Of a DNA stretch of 64,000 bases, positions 37,301 through 48,254 are shown in pieces. The stretch spans positions 7,762,626-7,826,625 of the forward strand of contig CM043875.1 of assembly GCA_023846275.1 (NCBI GenBank), in the 5' to 3' direction. Position 1 is the stretch's first letter. Each line of letters begins with the position of its first letter. The position numbers were made by a program, and so were the translations under genes. The notes under the pieces were generated by a model. That model made no database searches. It was not told the origin of the DNA and worked only from the letters and a program-made list of their open reading frames with translations. This DNA is from Vanilla planifolia (lineage: Eukaryota; Streptophyta; Magnoliopsida; Asparagales; Orchidaceae).

Positions 37301-37721
37301 TAGTTGCCTCTTTCTTTTATTAAATCTCATAGTATGATGTGTGGTGAATGTACTGTATGATGCCAAGTTTCTACCAATCCACTTTAACACACGTACAATA
37401 CCATATTTATATGATAACAAGGTTGTATTAGTATGACCAAAAATTCACTTTTACAACATTTTCATGCCTAAATATTTATTGTTATTAATGTTAGATCATA
37501 TTTTACATTTTATTAATATCATATTCTATGACATTCACAACCAAGCCTTAAACATTTTTCTTTACTCATAGTGTCATATGCTCTTCTATAATCGTAATGT
37601 ACAATTCTCATCAACATAGTAGAATCAATATAACTTTATCACTCAAATTTTATAGGAATTTAATTGATAGATTCAAATAAAAATAATATAATTTGACTAA
37701 CAAATTTAATGGGTGTAACAT
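34400..37721 (-). repeat. LTR of the E family (E2)
   Basis: Collinear with the nested LTR E1. Examples are the block ending AAGTGTACTCAAGGTTTCAC near 34750 against AAGTGTGCTCAAGGTCTCAC near 18330, and the minus-strand start TGTTACACCCATTAAATTTG at 37721 against 21033. The part 36870-37500 is also collinear with E3 (AAAAGTTGGTTTATTT at both). The far end is truncated. No internal domains are attached. Open frames within it are chance. Confidence 0.75.
36676..36683 (-). promoter_or_regulatory. TATA box in LTR E2
   Basis: The minus strand reads GTTATATAAGG, about 1.04 kb from the LTR start, followed on the minus strand by an AG-rich stretch like those in the sister LTRs. Confidence 0.45.
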
Positions 37722-38494
37722 TTATATTATAAGATGCTTTATATTTATCTTCATCTACCCTTAACCACCCTTATCATACTTATACAACTAAGTTAGTCAT
37801 ACTTGTATAATCCATTTTAACTATTTGATTAAGGCATCCTCATTACATCATATTATATAATATCCATTTTTCATACTATATGATGCTATGGGTTAAAGCA
37901 CCTTAACTTGATCAAATTTATACAATATGCTTAACATACTTGTATGATCTCTTTTTTTATTTGGCACTATTATTCTCATGAGATCATAACCTAAAATTTC
38001 TCTTATCATAATTGTATGATATATAGATTTTCTTACTTAAATTCAGTGTATATATGTGATGGTCCTAATCTATTTTATAAATCATTTTAGTTTATTTCTA
38101 TGTTACTTATTCCATTATACTTAGTTAAATTTTTTCTCACTTAACCATAGTTGTATGACCTTCTACTTTAATACTTGTACAACCTATATCTTGTCTCACT
38201 TGTCTTATCATGTTTTCACTTTAGATATCTTAGTTTCTCATTATATTGTATTATATGATATTTATTATCATACTGCATGATATATCTAAAAACTTGAAAA
38301 TAAACTTAAAAAAATCTACAAAAATTTATAATATTCACAAAAGAATAACAATTTAAGAATATTATAATTTTCTCAAATTAAAACTCCTCTCTCAAAACCA
38401 TTAATCAGTTTTGATATAAAAAAATTATTTAATTTCAAAGCATAATAAATTTAAATTTTTTGACGTAAATTGCCCTTTCTTTTAGAATGTTACA
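37722..38494 (-). repeat. Truncated minus-strand LTR of the TGTAACA family (LTR D)
   Basis: The minus strand starts TGTAACATTCTAAAAG at 38494, the same start as the element H LTR at 58264, and carries the early AT-rich block and the word ATCATACTGCATGAT (38268-38282) at a matching position to LTR C. It stops where LTR E2 begins. There is no polypurine tract next to its start, so it is a 5' LTR or a solo LTR. Confidence 0.6.
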
Positions 38495-39152
38495 ATCTAA
38501 TCTAAAAAATAACTAGTTAATTATATAATGAAGCCCTCATATAAGTATTATTAGTATAGATATGCTGCACTTAAGCTTTTTACAAACTATGAATATTGAT
38601 AATGTCAGGCACATTTAAACTTATATTTCTAATGTTTATTAAGGCACATTTATATGTAAGTACATATGTAGGAAATGTATGCCTTAAGAAAAACTTATTA
38701 GTGAAGAAAAGATTTGAAAGCTTTGAACTCTGATATTCAAATCTCACTGAATCTTAGTTCCTCAAGTAGATTATTATAAGTTTTATATTCTAATACCAAA
38801 GTAAGATGACTCATAAAGATCTTTTCTTTATGTTATTCAAGCTTGTGTTTCTCTTGGTGACAATTATAGTTCACACCAAAACATCACTGTTAAGTTCTTG
38901 AGTGAAGATGTCTAGCTCTCTAGATGAATGACCTATTTAATTTTATGATATATAATCTAAAACACTTACAAAAATTGTCAATAAAATAATACAATAATTT
39001 TGTTATCAACAAATTAGTTGTATAAAAACTAATGATTCAATTGCCACATGAGAAAAACTACATAGTTCATGATCTATAGTTAGCTTTCATAGTCATTACT
39101 TTAAAAATATAGAGAGATTATTTGTACCAAATAAAATGTAAAGTGTTTATAA
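38495..39152. other. Unassigned flank left of element A
   Basis: No coding block or repeat partner was recognised. It contains GAGAGATTATTTGTACC near 39113, which resembles the polypurine/LTR junction of element A; this may be chance. Confidence 0.35.
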
Positions 39153-40107
39153 TATTATACCCTTTGATATGATGATCACAAAACCTATGCTAAGTGTTTA
39201 CTAATACATTATTAAGTTTAATATTTTTTAGTTAAATCTCAAAGAGTATTTTAGTGATATAAATTTGTTAGAGTAAGTACTGTTTTAGCATAAACAGTGA
39301 ATGTAATTTGATGTCTCAACCTATTGACTTTAGAGCCAAGAATAATGATCTTTGTGGAGTGGCTAATCTACAAATAACTTCTTTTCTAAATCTTTATGAT
39401 TAGTATGTCAAAATTTTAAATTCTTATAATTATGACACATACTATCATCCATTATGCATATGTGAATTTTGCTTAAGTTATATTTTATTTAAAGACATTT
39501 GAGTTTTTGAATATTCAAGTATTTTTTATAAAAATTTTACTATAAAAAAAGAATTTCTTTTTGCCTAAGCTTGCCAACGCTAAGCTCGAAATGCTAGGGT
39601 TAAGTGGCCCAAAGGGGACACGGGCCTTGAGGACCCACGGGCTAGGAGCCCAACTGAAATCAAGATGAGTCAAGCCTAAGTATCGGTTAAGTCAGGTTAT
39701 TATTACTATTTTTGGGTGAATTGATTCAAGGTATTACTTTTAAATTGGATTAGGTGAAATGAGTCAGGGCAAACTCATTATTTAATTTATGTAAATCAGG
39801 TCTTGTCAAACCTATAAACACACACTGACGACTCAAGTCATGACTTCTCAAGAACACCATAGGTAACCAACCCCATTAGGCTGATTATAATATGTAGGAG
39901 ATGTATTATAAGTAAAAAATACTTGAGCAGTTTAGCAATGTAAAACTAAAGATAAGCTTGACCAAACTTGAGATTTCTACACCACCTGAGCACACGTTTT
40001 CACAATTGAACGATCCAGATTACACTAATATTTGTGAACCATCATATATTTCAGTCGTTTATCCATAATACTTAATTGAACAATTAAGAGTCTCTCCATC
40101 TATTTGA

Positions 40108-40132
40108 ATAGTAACCTCATCATGGTTACTAT
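40108..40132. repeat. Perfect 9-bp inverted repeat in the 5' LTR
   Basis: ATAGTAACC and GGTTACTAT are separated by 7 nt and could form a hairpin. It lies in the segment found only in the 5' LTR. Confidence 0.85.
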
Positions 40133-40342
40133 CCATCTAGTTTTTAAATCAAATGCTCTAGATCTTATCTTGTTGTGATTAGATCTAGACCTTTTATGAT
40201 TTAAATCGATCCAATGGCTATCATACTCTGTGAGCTTAATTGGATGGTAGCTATACCGTCATCTTTTCTTCTAATGGGTAGGCTTTTGAAAAGAAGATTC
40301 TCATCTTTGGGGGAGTTATTTTTTGGAGTTTTTCATTTCAAC

Positions 40343-40350
40343 TATAAATA
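40343..40350 (+). promoter_or_regulatory. TATA box of element A 5' LTR
   Basis: CAACTATAAATAGGGATC; the same box is at 46754-46761 in the 3' LTR. It marks the U3/R region, so transcription would start about 30 bp downstream. Confidence 0.7.
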
Positions 40351-40925
40351 GGGATCATTTACTAAGCATAAAAATATTTGAATCAAGCTTAAAAATTTTC
40401 ATACTAGTCCACTTGAATTTTAAATCGTGAGCAACAAATTCTACACAATTATAGGAGCTACAAATTTTTGTTGGTTTTTATTTCTCTACTTCTGTTCATA
40501 ATCATTTATGTATTTTTTAAAAACATCTACTTCATTCATTAGTAATGTCAAAGAATTAAAGGTGTAAATTTTTTTTAGCAAAAAAATTTAATGTTTCTAA
40601 TTTTTTTAATAGTTTGAATTTCTTTGGATTTTGTGTCTCATTGGAGCACTGGTTGTATTTGGTTTAACCTTAGTAGCTTTAACAAAAAAGAGTGGTTAGT
40701 ATAAACCTAATTAGTAATGGGGGGTGGATATAGGCACTAGTTGTAGCCAAACCATCTAAAAATTTTTACTCAGTTTGTTTATTATTGAGTAATATTTTTT
40801 CATTCATAAAAAAATATATTTTTTAAGTTTGAAATTTGTTTTTCTAATTTTTTGAATAAAAAAATTGATAAATGCATAATTCACCATTCCTCTTTTATTC
40901 GTTTTGTCTCGCATATTTTACAAGT

Positions 40926-40940
40926 GGTATCAGAGAGAGT
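40926..40940 (+). promoter_or_regulatory. tRNA-iMet primer binding site of element A
   Basis: TGGTATCAGAGAGAG starts 2 nt after the LTR end. TGGTATCAGAG is the standard plant copia primer site complementary to initiator methionine tRNA. Confidence 0.9.
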
Positions 40941-40978
40941 TTTTTGTCAAAAAAAGAAATTTTTAATACAAGATCCTC

Positions 40979-41920
40979 ATGGCTCTACTTTGTGTTAAGG
41001 ACAATATATTTTTATCTGAAGGAGCTTTATCACAGCAACCACCTTTATTTAAGGTCGAGTTTTATCTCTATTGGAAAATTTGCATACATTAAGTTTTAGA
41101 ATCTATTGATTTAGAAATTTGGGATATTATTGAAAATATGTTTGAGATTTCAACTAAGATTATTGTTGGAGAAAAAATAAGAAAACCTCTAAGTTAACTC
41201 AACTCTAAAGAAAAACATAGAGTATAACTTAATTCCCATGCTATGAATATTTTATATTATGGTTTGGGTGCCTCTGAATATAATTGGATCATGAACTTGA
41301 AAAAGACACATGAGATTTGGTATAAACTAGAAGTTACCTATAAGGGTACTTTTCAAGTTAAGGAGACTAAAATCAACATGATCATTCATGACTACGAATT
41401 ATTTTGAATAAATACAAATGAGAAAATTAAGGTTATGGTTATGAGATTTATAAATAATATTAATGATTTGTATAATCTTGGTATGGAATTTTCTACTAGT
41501 GAATATGTGAGGAAGATTCTATGAGTTCTTGCTTAAAAGTATGACCCATTAGTGACAGCATTGAAAGTAATAAAAAATATTTTGGCTACATCATTGGATG
41601 AATTATTGGGTGAGTTTTTGACAAATGAAATTGAACTTGTAAGAAGAAGAAATGAAGAACTTGTGATTTAAAAAGAGAAGAAAAAGGAAAAGAAAGAAAA
41701 AATAACATTTATAGTTGAATCCTCTATATACTTAGATTTCTTAATCTCATATGAGGTAGCTCTCATCTCAAAAAATTTATCTAGATTATATAGCAAAAGA
41801 AATGTACATAAATGCTTTGGAAATAATAAGAAAAAAAAGGAAAGATGGTCTCCCATAAAGAAATACTTTGTTATAAATGTAAAATTCCTTGGCATACAAG
41901 GAAAAATTGGCCCAAATAAA
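40979..41920 (+). pseudogene. Element A gag, decayed
   Basis: This is the capsid/nucleocapsid protein of a copia element. QPPLF...YLYWKICI at about 41037-41090 is the N-terminal (R)PPLF.G.NY..WK..M block. LGASEYNWIMNLKKTHEIWYKLEVTY at about 41265-41340, then QVKETKINMIIHDYELF, matches the UBN2 gag domain (AKE.WD.LE..YEG...VK..K...L...YE.F). A nucleocapsid knuckle at 41869-41913 reads CYKCKIPWHTRKNWP, where the family has CYKC...GH.(K/R)..CP: the Gly and last Cys are both Trp, so zinc binding is lost. Stops and frameshifts interrupt it throughout. Confidence 0.85.
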
Positions 41921-41964
41921 GGGAGAGAATAGAAAAATTTCATAAATAAAAGAAGAAGAAAATT

Positions 41965-42261
41965 ATGAAGTTGTTTTCGAATGATTTAGATAGTTCTTCT
42001 TTTAATGATGAAGATGAGAAGGAGAATTTGGTTTGTCTTATGGCCAAAGATAGTATTTTGATTAAAACATTAGAAGATGAGGTATGTTTCTCTTTCTACT
42101 TTTCATCTTCTTCAATTGTTGATTACGAAGAATATTATGTTAGAGTTTGCATGAAGTATAAAAAATTAGCTTCTAAATATCTTGAATTGAAAGAAGAGAA
42201 TGAAAACTATTTAGATTTGTGTGAAAACTTGAATGAGTTGAATTTTAATTACTTGCATTAG
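41965..42261 (+). pseudogene. Element A gag-pol linker with intact 98-residue frame
   Basis: This is an acidic linker found in Tork/SIRE-type elements between the knuckle and the protease. The frame is open for 98 codons: DSSSFNDEDEKENLVCLMAK near its start is the usual (S)..E.E.ANLCLMA block, then DEVCFSFYFSSSS, and a Lys/Glu-rich helix (KYKKLASKYLELKEENENYL) likely to form a coiled coil. The ATG at 41965 is internal to the former polyprotein, not a real start. Length and composition are typical; no separate function is known. Confidence 0.75.
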
Positions 42262-42524
42262 ATTAAGGTTAAGAGAAATGAAAAATGCTTTTAATATTAT
42301 CAAAAACACATGTTTAGGTAAAGAGCTAAATAATTTAAAAATTTTATAGGATCAATATAGAAATTTATTTAGATATACTAAAAATACTATAAATTCTTTT
42401 AGTTTAAATGTTGTCTATAATTATTGCATAAGAATTGGTCACATTTCTACTTTTAATTAATTTAGAAATATAATTGATAGTAAGTCTCCTAAATTTTTAT
42501 AGATTAGAAAGGATAGTTCATTGA

Positions 42525-43230
42525 CTAATCAAGTTAAGACATGTGGACCCAGAAAGGTTTGGGTCCCAAAAACTACTATTTGAATTATTTTCTAGGCATG
42601 TCTTCCTTCAAGGATTGACGGAGGTATGTGGTATTTGGATAGTAGATATTTAAGATACATGACTGGTGATGCATCTTTATTAGTCTACTTGAAGACTCAT
42701 GATGGTGGTGAAATTACTCTTGGTGACAACTCCAAAAAAAGTTATTAGAATTGAGACTATAGGAAACTCACACACTTTTTATAAGAAAGATGTTTCTTGT
42801 TCATTACTTAAGGTATCATCTTCTTAGTATTAGTCAATTAAGTGATTTAAATTGTAATATTTTATTTGATAAAAATGAATATATTATTCGTAAAGATAAT
42901 ATTTTACATATCATTAGAAGTAAAAAAAGATAATGTATATGTTTTACTTTTATATATGTTTAAAGATAGTGGTTTCACATGATAATAATTCTACATTATG
43001 GCATAGGAGATTTTGTTATTTAGAAAAATCTTCTTTTAAAAAACTTTTAAAGTTTAATCTAGTTGGAGGTTTGCCAAATCTTAATTAGTAAAATGATAAA
43101 CTATATAGTCCATGTTAATTAGGAAAACAAATAAAAGAGAGCTTTAAACCACTTAAAGACATTACAATAAAGAAACCATTAAAACTTATTCATTTATACC
43201 TATTTAATCCTATTCATCTAAAAAGTCTTG
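42525..43230 (+). pseudogene. Element A protease and GAG-pre-integrase region, decayed
   Basis: CGPRKVWVPKTT at about 42541-42577 is the signature just before protease in this group. The protease active site follows as WYLDSRYLRYMTGD (42629-42670), where the family has W.LDSGCSRHMTG(D): the Asp codon (42638-42640) is kept, but the Gly after DS is Arg and the Cys/Ser/His are changed. At about 42990-43170 fragments LWHRRF, GGLPNL, LGKQIKESFKP match the GAG-pre-integrase zinc-binding domain (LWH.RLGH...LP......C..C..GKQ...SFK). Its C..C pair has lost one Cys. Several stops. Confidence 0.85.
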
Positions 43231-43235
43231 GTAGA

Positions 43236-43640
43236 AGCAAATACGAGTTGATAGTAATAGATGATTACACTAGGTTTATATGGGTTCTTTTTGTTAGAAC
43301 TAAAAAAGAAGTATTTGAAAAATATGTAAGATTGATTAGTATGATTGAAAAGGAACATAAAGTTAAGTTAGTCATCATTAGGAGTGATAATAGAGAAGAA
43401 TTTAAGAATGAATTATTCGATGATTTTTGTGGCAAAAATGGAGTGAAGAATACATTTTCTTCACTTAGAATCCCTTAGCAAAATAGTGTAGTTAAGAGAA
43501 AGAATAGAATCTTGCTAGAAGCCATAAGGTGTATGCTTAATGAGTATGCTATCTCCAATTATTTTTATGCAGAGGTAATTAATATCACATGTTATGTATT
43601 TAATAGAATAATATATTGACCTCTATTAGATATTTCTTCT
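43236..43640 (+). pseudogene. Element A integrase core, catalytic Glu lost
   Basis: The frame 43248-43478 reads VIDDYTRFIWVLFVRTKKE then VIIRSDNREEF, giving the first two catalytic Asp residues (family (V)DDYSRF.WV.F...K.E and (R)SDNGGEF). At about 43467-43515 the third block reads P-stop-QNSVVKRKNRILLEA where the family has PQQNGVVERKNR.L.E.: a Gln codon became TAA, Gly became Ser, and the catalytic Glu became Lys. All are explained by G-to-A or C-to-T changes. MLNEYAISNYFYAEVI continues to about 43590. The integrase cannot be active. Confidence 0.9.
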
Positions 43641-44189
43641 TTTGAATTATTTTATGATAAAAGGTTTAAGGTATTTCATTTTTATGTGTTTAGATGCAAA
43701 TATTTTATTTTAAATAATAAAAAAAGAGATTTAAATAAATTTGATACTAAGTTTGATGAAGGAATTTTTCTAAAGTACTCACTAGTAAAGTATTTAGAGT
43801 ATACAATAAGAGATCACTGGTTATGAAAGATAAAAATTCACTTCAAATTTGATAGATCTCTTATTGAATTATCTATTAGTCATCATCATCAAGATAATCA
43901 TCTTAATAAATTAAAATATTTAAGTCTTAAAAAAAGAAAGATTAGAAGATATAGTCGAAGGTAATGAATCAATAAAAGAAGAAAATCGAATTAAGAAATA
44001 ATTAAAATATTCTAAATATCGTCTTAATGAGTTGATCATAAAAGACAAGAGAAAATTAGGACGAGAAGCTCTTTTAATCATGAAGCATTTGTATCTAAAA
44101 TTGAATCTCATTTTGTAAAAAATAATTTCAAAGATGAGTTTTAGATTATTATAATGAATGAAGAATTAGTATAATTTGAAAGAAATCAA

Positions 44190-45010
44190 GTTTGATATCT
44201 TGTTCCTAGGTTAAATGATAAAATAATCATTGGTACAAAATGAGTGTTTAAAAATTAAATAAAAATGGTGAAGTTATAAAGAATAAAGCTAGATTAGTAG
44301 CCAAAGGATATGATCAAGTTGAAGGAGTAGATATAGATGAGACATTTTCTCTTATAACTATACTGGAAGTAATTAGGATCTTACTTGCTTATGTAACAAA
44401 GGGTTTAGCTTATACCAAATGGATGTTAAGAGTATATTTTTTTAATGAATATATAAAAGAAAAAGTGTATGTAGAATAATCTCTAAGATTTGAGATACAT
44501 GATAGATAGATCATGTATACAAACTTAAGAAGGTACTCTATGATTTAAAAAAAACTCCAATAACTTGGTATGAAAGATTATACATTTTTCTTATATCAAA
44601 TGATTTTCATAGAGGCAAGATAGATAATACTTTATTTATTTAAAATTCATTAGAAGGTTAGTTAATATCTCAAGTTTATGTGGATGATATAATTTTTGGA
44701 GCCTCTAATAAAAAAATATGCTTGAAATTTTTTAATCTAATGAAAAATGAGTTTAAAATAAATATGATGAGAGAGTTAACCTTCTTCCTAGAACTTCAAT
44801 TTAAAAAATAAATAAAGAAATATTTATTTCTCAAACCAAGTTTTTGTTGGAGTTGCTAAATAAATTTGGCTATGGGAAAATGAGGCACAAGAAGACTCCC
44901 ATTAATATAAGTACTATCATAGATAAGGATGAAGCTAGAAAACCTGTTGACACAAAATTTGTACAAAGGGATGATTGGATCATTAATGTATCTAAGTATG
45001 AACAGATCGA
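44190..45010 (+). pseudogene. Element A reverse transcriptase, decayed
   Basis: The RVT_2-type copia RT. It begins VPRLNDKIIIGTK-stop-VFKN (family ..P.....IGTKWVF.NK), followed by RNKARLVAKGYDQVEGVDIDETFS across frames at 44280-44350 and KGLAYTKWMLRVYFF near 44398-44440. LKKVLYDLKKTPITWYERL near 44524-44580 matches (L)KKALYGLKQAPRAWYERL. The catalytic block QVYVDDIIFGASN at 44671-44709 keeps both Asp codons (44683-44688). FKINMMRELTFFLELQ matches F.MSMMGEL.FFLGLQ. Many Trp and Gln codons are now stops. Confidence 0.9.
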
Positions 45011-45019
45011 ATATTGTGT

Positions 45020-45640
45020 TTAGTGTATGTGTGTGAGATTTTAGGTTAGTCCTAAAGAATCACACCTACAAGTAGTCTAGCATATCTTTAAATATTTTAA
45101 TAAAACTAAGAATTTATGCTTATGGTATCTTAAGTGTAAGTTTGGATTTGATTTAATAGCTTATATAGATATTAATTTTACTAGTAGCAAGATTGAGAGA
45201 AAGTGTACCTCTAGTATGTGCTAATTGATTGGTGGTTCATTAATCTCTTGGGCTAATAAAAAAACAAAACTATGTGCACTATCAATAATAGAGGTTAAGT
45301 ACATTGTTACAGGTAGTGTTGCTTAAGTTTTATGGATTAAATAACTTATAGATTTTGGCTTAAAATTTTCACAAATTCAAATCTTTTGTGATGATTCAAG
45401 TATAATTTATTTAGATAAAGATCCTATTCAGTACTTAAGAACAAAATACATAGAATTAAGATATCATTTTATAAGAGAGTAAGTGCAAAAGAAAGTAATT
45501 TAGTTGTCATTTATGTCATTATCTACCCAATTAGTTGATATTTTTACTAAGCTATTAGCTACTAAGGTATTTAATAGACTTAGATCAAGCTTAGGTGTCA
45601 TCACCCTTTCAAATGATTACAAAAAGAGAACTTAATATTA
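45020..45640 (+). pseudogene. Element A RNase H, decayed
   Basis: Copia RNase H. AYIDINFTSSKIERKCTSSMC at about 45160-45225 matches Y.DADYAG.K.DRKSTSG.C. GGSLISWANKKTKLCALSIIEVKYIV at 45230-45310 matches GG.L(I/V)SW.SKKQ..VALSTAEAEY(I/V). IQIFCDDSSIIYLDKDPIQYLRTKYIELRYHFIRE near 45378-45478 matches I.CDN.SAI.L.KNP.QHSRTKHI.I..HFIRD. VDIFTKLLATKVFNRLRSSLGV near 45535-45600 is the conserved end (DIFTKPL....F..LR..LG). Stops interrupt it, and the first Asp and Glu positions are partly changed. Confidence 0.9.
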
Positions 45641-45767
45641 AAATTTAGGGAGATGTAAGCCAGAATTTAGAAAGAAGTATAGGCTATTAAACAAGGTATG
45701 CCAAAACATTGAATACTTTGATTTATTCATTTATGTTATATTTTCTTCTAGCATTGGCTTTGTAATC

Positions 45768-45781
45768 CCCAAGGGAGAGAT
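45768..45781 (+). promoter_or_regulatory. Polypurine tract of element A
   Basis: CAAGGGAGAGAT lies directly before the 3' LTR, matching the AAGGGGGAGATT tract usual before copia LTRs. Confidence 0.75.
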
Positions 45782-47348
45782 TATTATACCCTTTGTGTGA
45801 TGATCACAAAACCAATGCTAAGTGTTTACTAATACCTTATTAAGTTTATTATTTTTTCAATTAAATCTTATGGAGTATTTTAAAGATCTGAATTTGGAGC
45901 TAGGATTGTTGTACCATAAACAGTGAATGTAATTTAATGACTCAACCTGCTAACTTAAGATCCAAGAATAGTAGTCTTTGTGAAGTAGCTAATCTACAAT
46001 TAATTTCATTTTTTAAATCTTTATGATTAGAATGTTAAATTTTTAAATTCTTTGTAATTATGACACATATGACTGTCATCTTTTTTGCATATATGAATTT
46101 GGTTTAAGTTTATTTTATTTAAAGGTATTTGAGTTTTTTAATATTCAAATATTTTGTTATAAAAACTTTATTATAAAAAAGAAAAAAATTCCTACGCACC
46201 CCATGCTAAACCCAAAGGGCTCAAGATAAGCAGCTCGAAGGGGACAAGAGCCTTAGGGACCCACAGGATAAGAACCCGACTGAAACATAAACAAATCAAG
46301 CTCAAGTATCGCTTAAGTTAAGTTATTGTTGCAATCTTTCGGTGGATCAATGGCATTACTTATGAACCAGATTAATCGAAATGAGTCGGGACAGACTTGT
46401 TATATAATTTATGTATAATGGGTCTAGTCGAACTAGTATACGCATGCTGGTGACTAAGGTTATGACTTTCTTAGAATACCAGGGGATAACCAATCCTATT
46501 AGGCTGATTATAATATGTAGTAGATGTATTATAAGCACAAAATACTTGAGCAGTTTAGCAATATGAGACTAAAGATAAGCTTTGTAAGACTTGAGATTTT
46601 TGCATCGACTAATCGTGCATTTTTACAATTGATCACCCTTGGTTCGCTTAATCGGACGCAGTTGTGTTGACATCTCTACCTGTAACGACTAGCTTTCTAA
46701 AAAGTAGATTCTAGTCATTAGGGGAGTTATTTTTTAGAGATTTTTATTTCAATTATAAATAAGGATCATTTATTAAATATAAAAATATTTGAATCAAGCT
46801 TGAAAATTTTCATAGAAGTCCAAGTAAAGTTTAAAAAGTAAGCAAAAAATTTCAACACAATTGTAAGAGTTACAGATTTCTATCAATCTCTATTTCTCTA
46901 CTTTCATTTATAATTATTTCTATATTTTTTGGTAATATCTACTTCAATCATTAGTAGCGCCTCTCTTGTTTAAAAAATTAAAGATGTAGTGATTTTATAA
47001 GTAAAAAATTAGAAAGTTTCAAAGTTTTCTGAATAGCCTAATTTCTTTTTATTTTGATGTCTCATAGGAGTATCGATGTGTATTTGGTTTACCCCTATCA
47101 GCTTCATCAAAAGGGAGTGGTTTGTGTATTCTCGATCGGTGTTCAGGGGTGGATGTAGGCACTAGTTTTGGCCGAACCACCTAAAAAGCCTTTGTTCATT
47201 TCTTTTATTATCGAGTAATTTTATTTTATTGATACAAGAAAAATATTTTTTATTTTAAAATTTTTTTCTAATTTTTTAAATCAAAAAAATTTGTTAATCG
47301 CACAATTCATCTTTGCCCTCTTGTTTGTTTTGTCTCACACATTTCACA
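45782..47348 (+). repeat. 3' LTR of element A
   Basis: Second copy of 39153-40923, with TATA box at 46754-46761 and end ...GTTTTGTCTCACACATTTCACA. It is shorter because sequence equivalent to about 40030-40250 is missing or replaced. Confidence 0.9.
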
Positions 47349-48254
47349 ACATATAGATCATAAGAGATTGAAATTTCTTTTCTTTCAAAAAGAGTTGAAT
47401 CTAAGAAGGATTCTATGTATTCACTTATGGTCCAACTCGATCAAAAAAAAAATTCTTCTATAATGGAAGAGTTGTAGATGAAAAGATGTGTAAAGAAATG
47501 TGAGCTTGCTTTACTACCTTTTTTGAAGATTAGACTAGCTTAAGTCCATTTTAGAGGACTAAATCTAAGATGAAGAGTTTAAAAGTTGATTCAAAGACTT
47601 AAACATGGATGGGAATTTGAGATCAACTTAGAAGAGTAAGATGTGTTGAAATATTAAGGCAAGTTGTGTATTCCTACAAACTAACATCTTAGGAAATTAT
47701 TATTATTTGAAGTTTAGAATTTAAGTTATTCCATATTTACTTGGTTCTTATACTACTAGTTTAGTAATAATAAAATTATTTTATTATTTTATTATTTTTT
47801 TATTACTTTTTTTAAGTATTTTACATAATGTATCTTAAGATTAAATTATGGAATCAATTAGATAGCTTAGTCTTAACTCAAGAGCCTATTGGCAATATTT
47901 TGGTGAAAAGTTTGATTACAAAACATATAGAAAACAAAAACATTATGGACAATGTGTGGCTACCTTTGAACCACTAGAGTTGCTAGGAAAAATGAACATA
48001 GATTTGGGGGGAAAGTAAGAAGAAGAGAATCATCTAATCATGTTAGTCGACAAGGGCATCTTTACCAGCTATAATTATGCAATTTGATCTTGCATTATTT
48101 CTATTATCACTCCCTAGCAATGTGGGCATTGGATATGCATCTAAACCTCCAATTAAAATAAATAATTTTATTGCTTGGATAGATCAATCAAATTGTATGT
48201 CATCCCTAAATGCATCAATCAAATTATATTAAATGACAAACAAAGAAATCTCCA
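47349..48254. other. Unassigned flank between element A and LINE ORF1 fragment
   Basis: No recognised feature. The last 300 bp may be the 5' untranslated part of the LINE fragment that follows, but no frame supports this. Confidence 0.35.

Larger units (their letters stand above)
39153..40923 (+). repeat. 5' LTR of element A
   Basis: Matches 45782-47348 from TATTATACCCTTTG through ATGATCACAAAACC and CTAAGTGTTTACTAATAC to the end ...GTTTTGTCTCGCATATTTTACA. It is about 200 bp longer than the 3' copy because of a segment near 40030-40250 that the 3' copy lacks or has replaced. The differences spread along the LTRs show that the insertion is old. Confidence 0.9.
39153..47348 (+). mobile_element. 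Ty1/copia LTR retrotransposon, Tork/SIRE-like (element A), inactive
   Basis: About 8.2 kb with long LTRs (39153-40923 and 45782-47348), a tRNA-iMet primer site, gag, linker, protease, integrase, RT, RNase H and polypurine tract in Ty1/copia order on the plus strand. All main domains are recognisable, so it is the best preserved element in the window, yet each catalytic centre except RT is mutated and stops are frequent. LTR borders read TATTATACC...(T/C)ACA, with the first G changed to A. No convincing 5-bp target duplication flanks it (TATAA left, ACATA right). The motifs GPRKVWVPKT and SLISWANKK place it near the Tork/SIRE group. Confidence 0.9.

Noticed and set aside
39113..39160. A second polypurine tract just left of element A, implying an older copia element there
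   Set aside because: The similarity (GAGAGATTATTTGTACC) is short and no coding or LTR sequence supports it, so it is mentioned only as a possible coincidence.
40860..40940. A tRNA gene, suggested by TGGTATCAGAG
   Set aside because: Only the short complement of the tRNA-iMet 3' end is present, exactly at the LTR end. No cloverleaf can be drawn.
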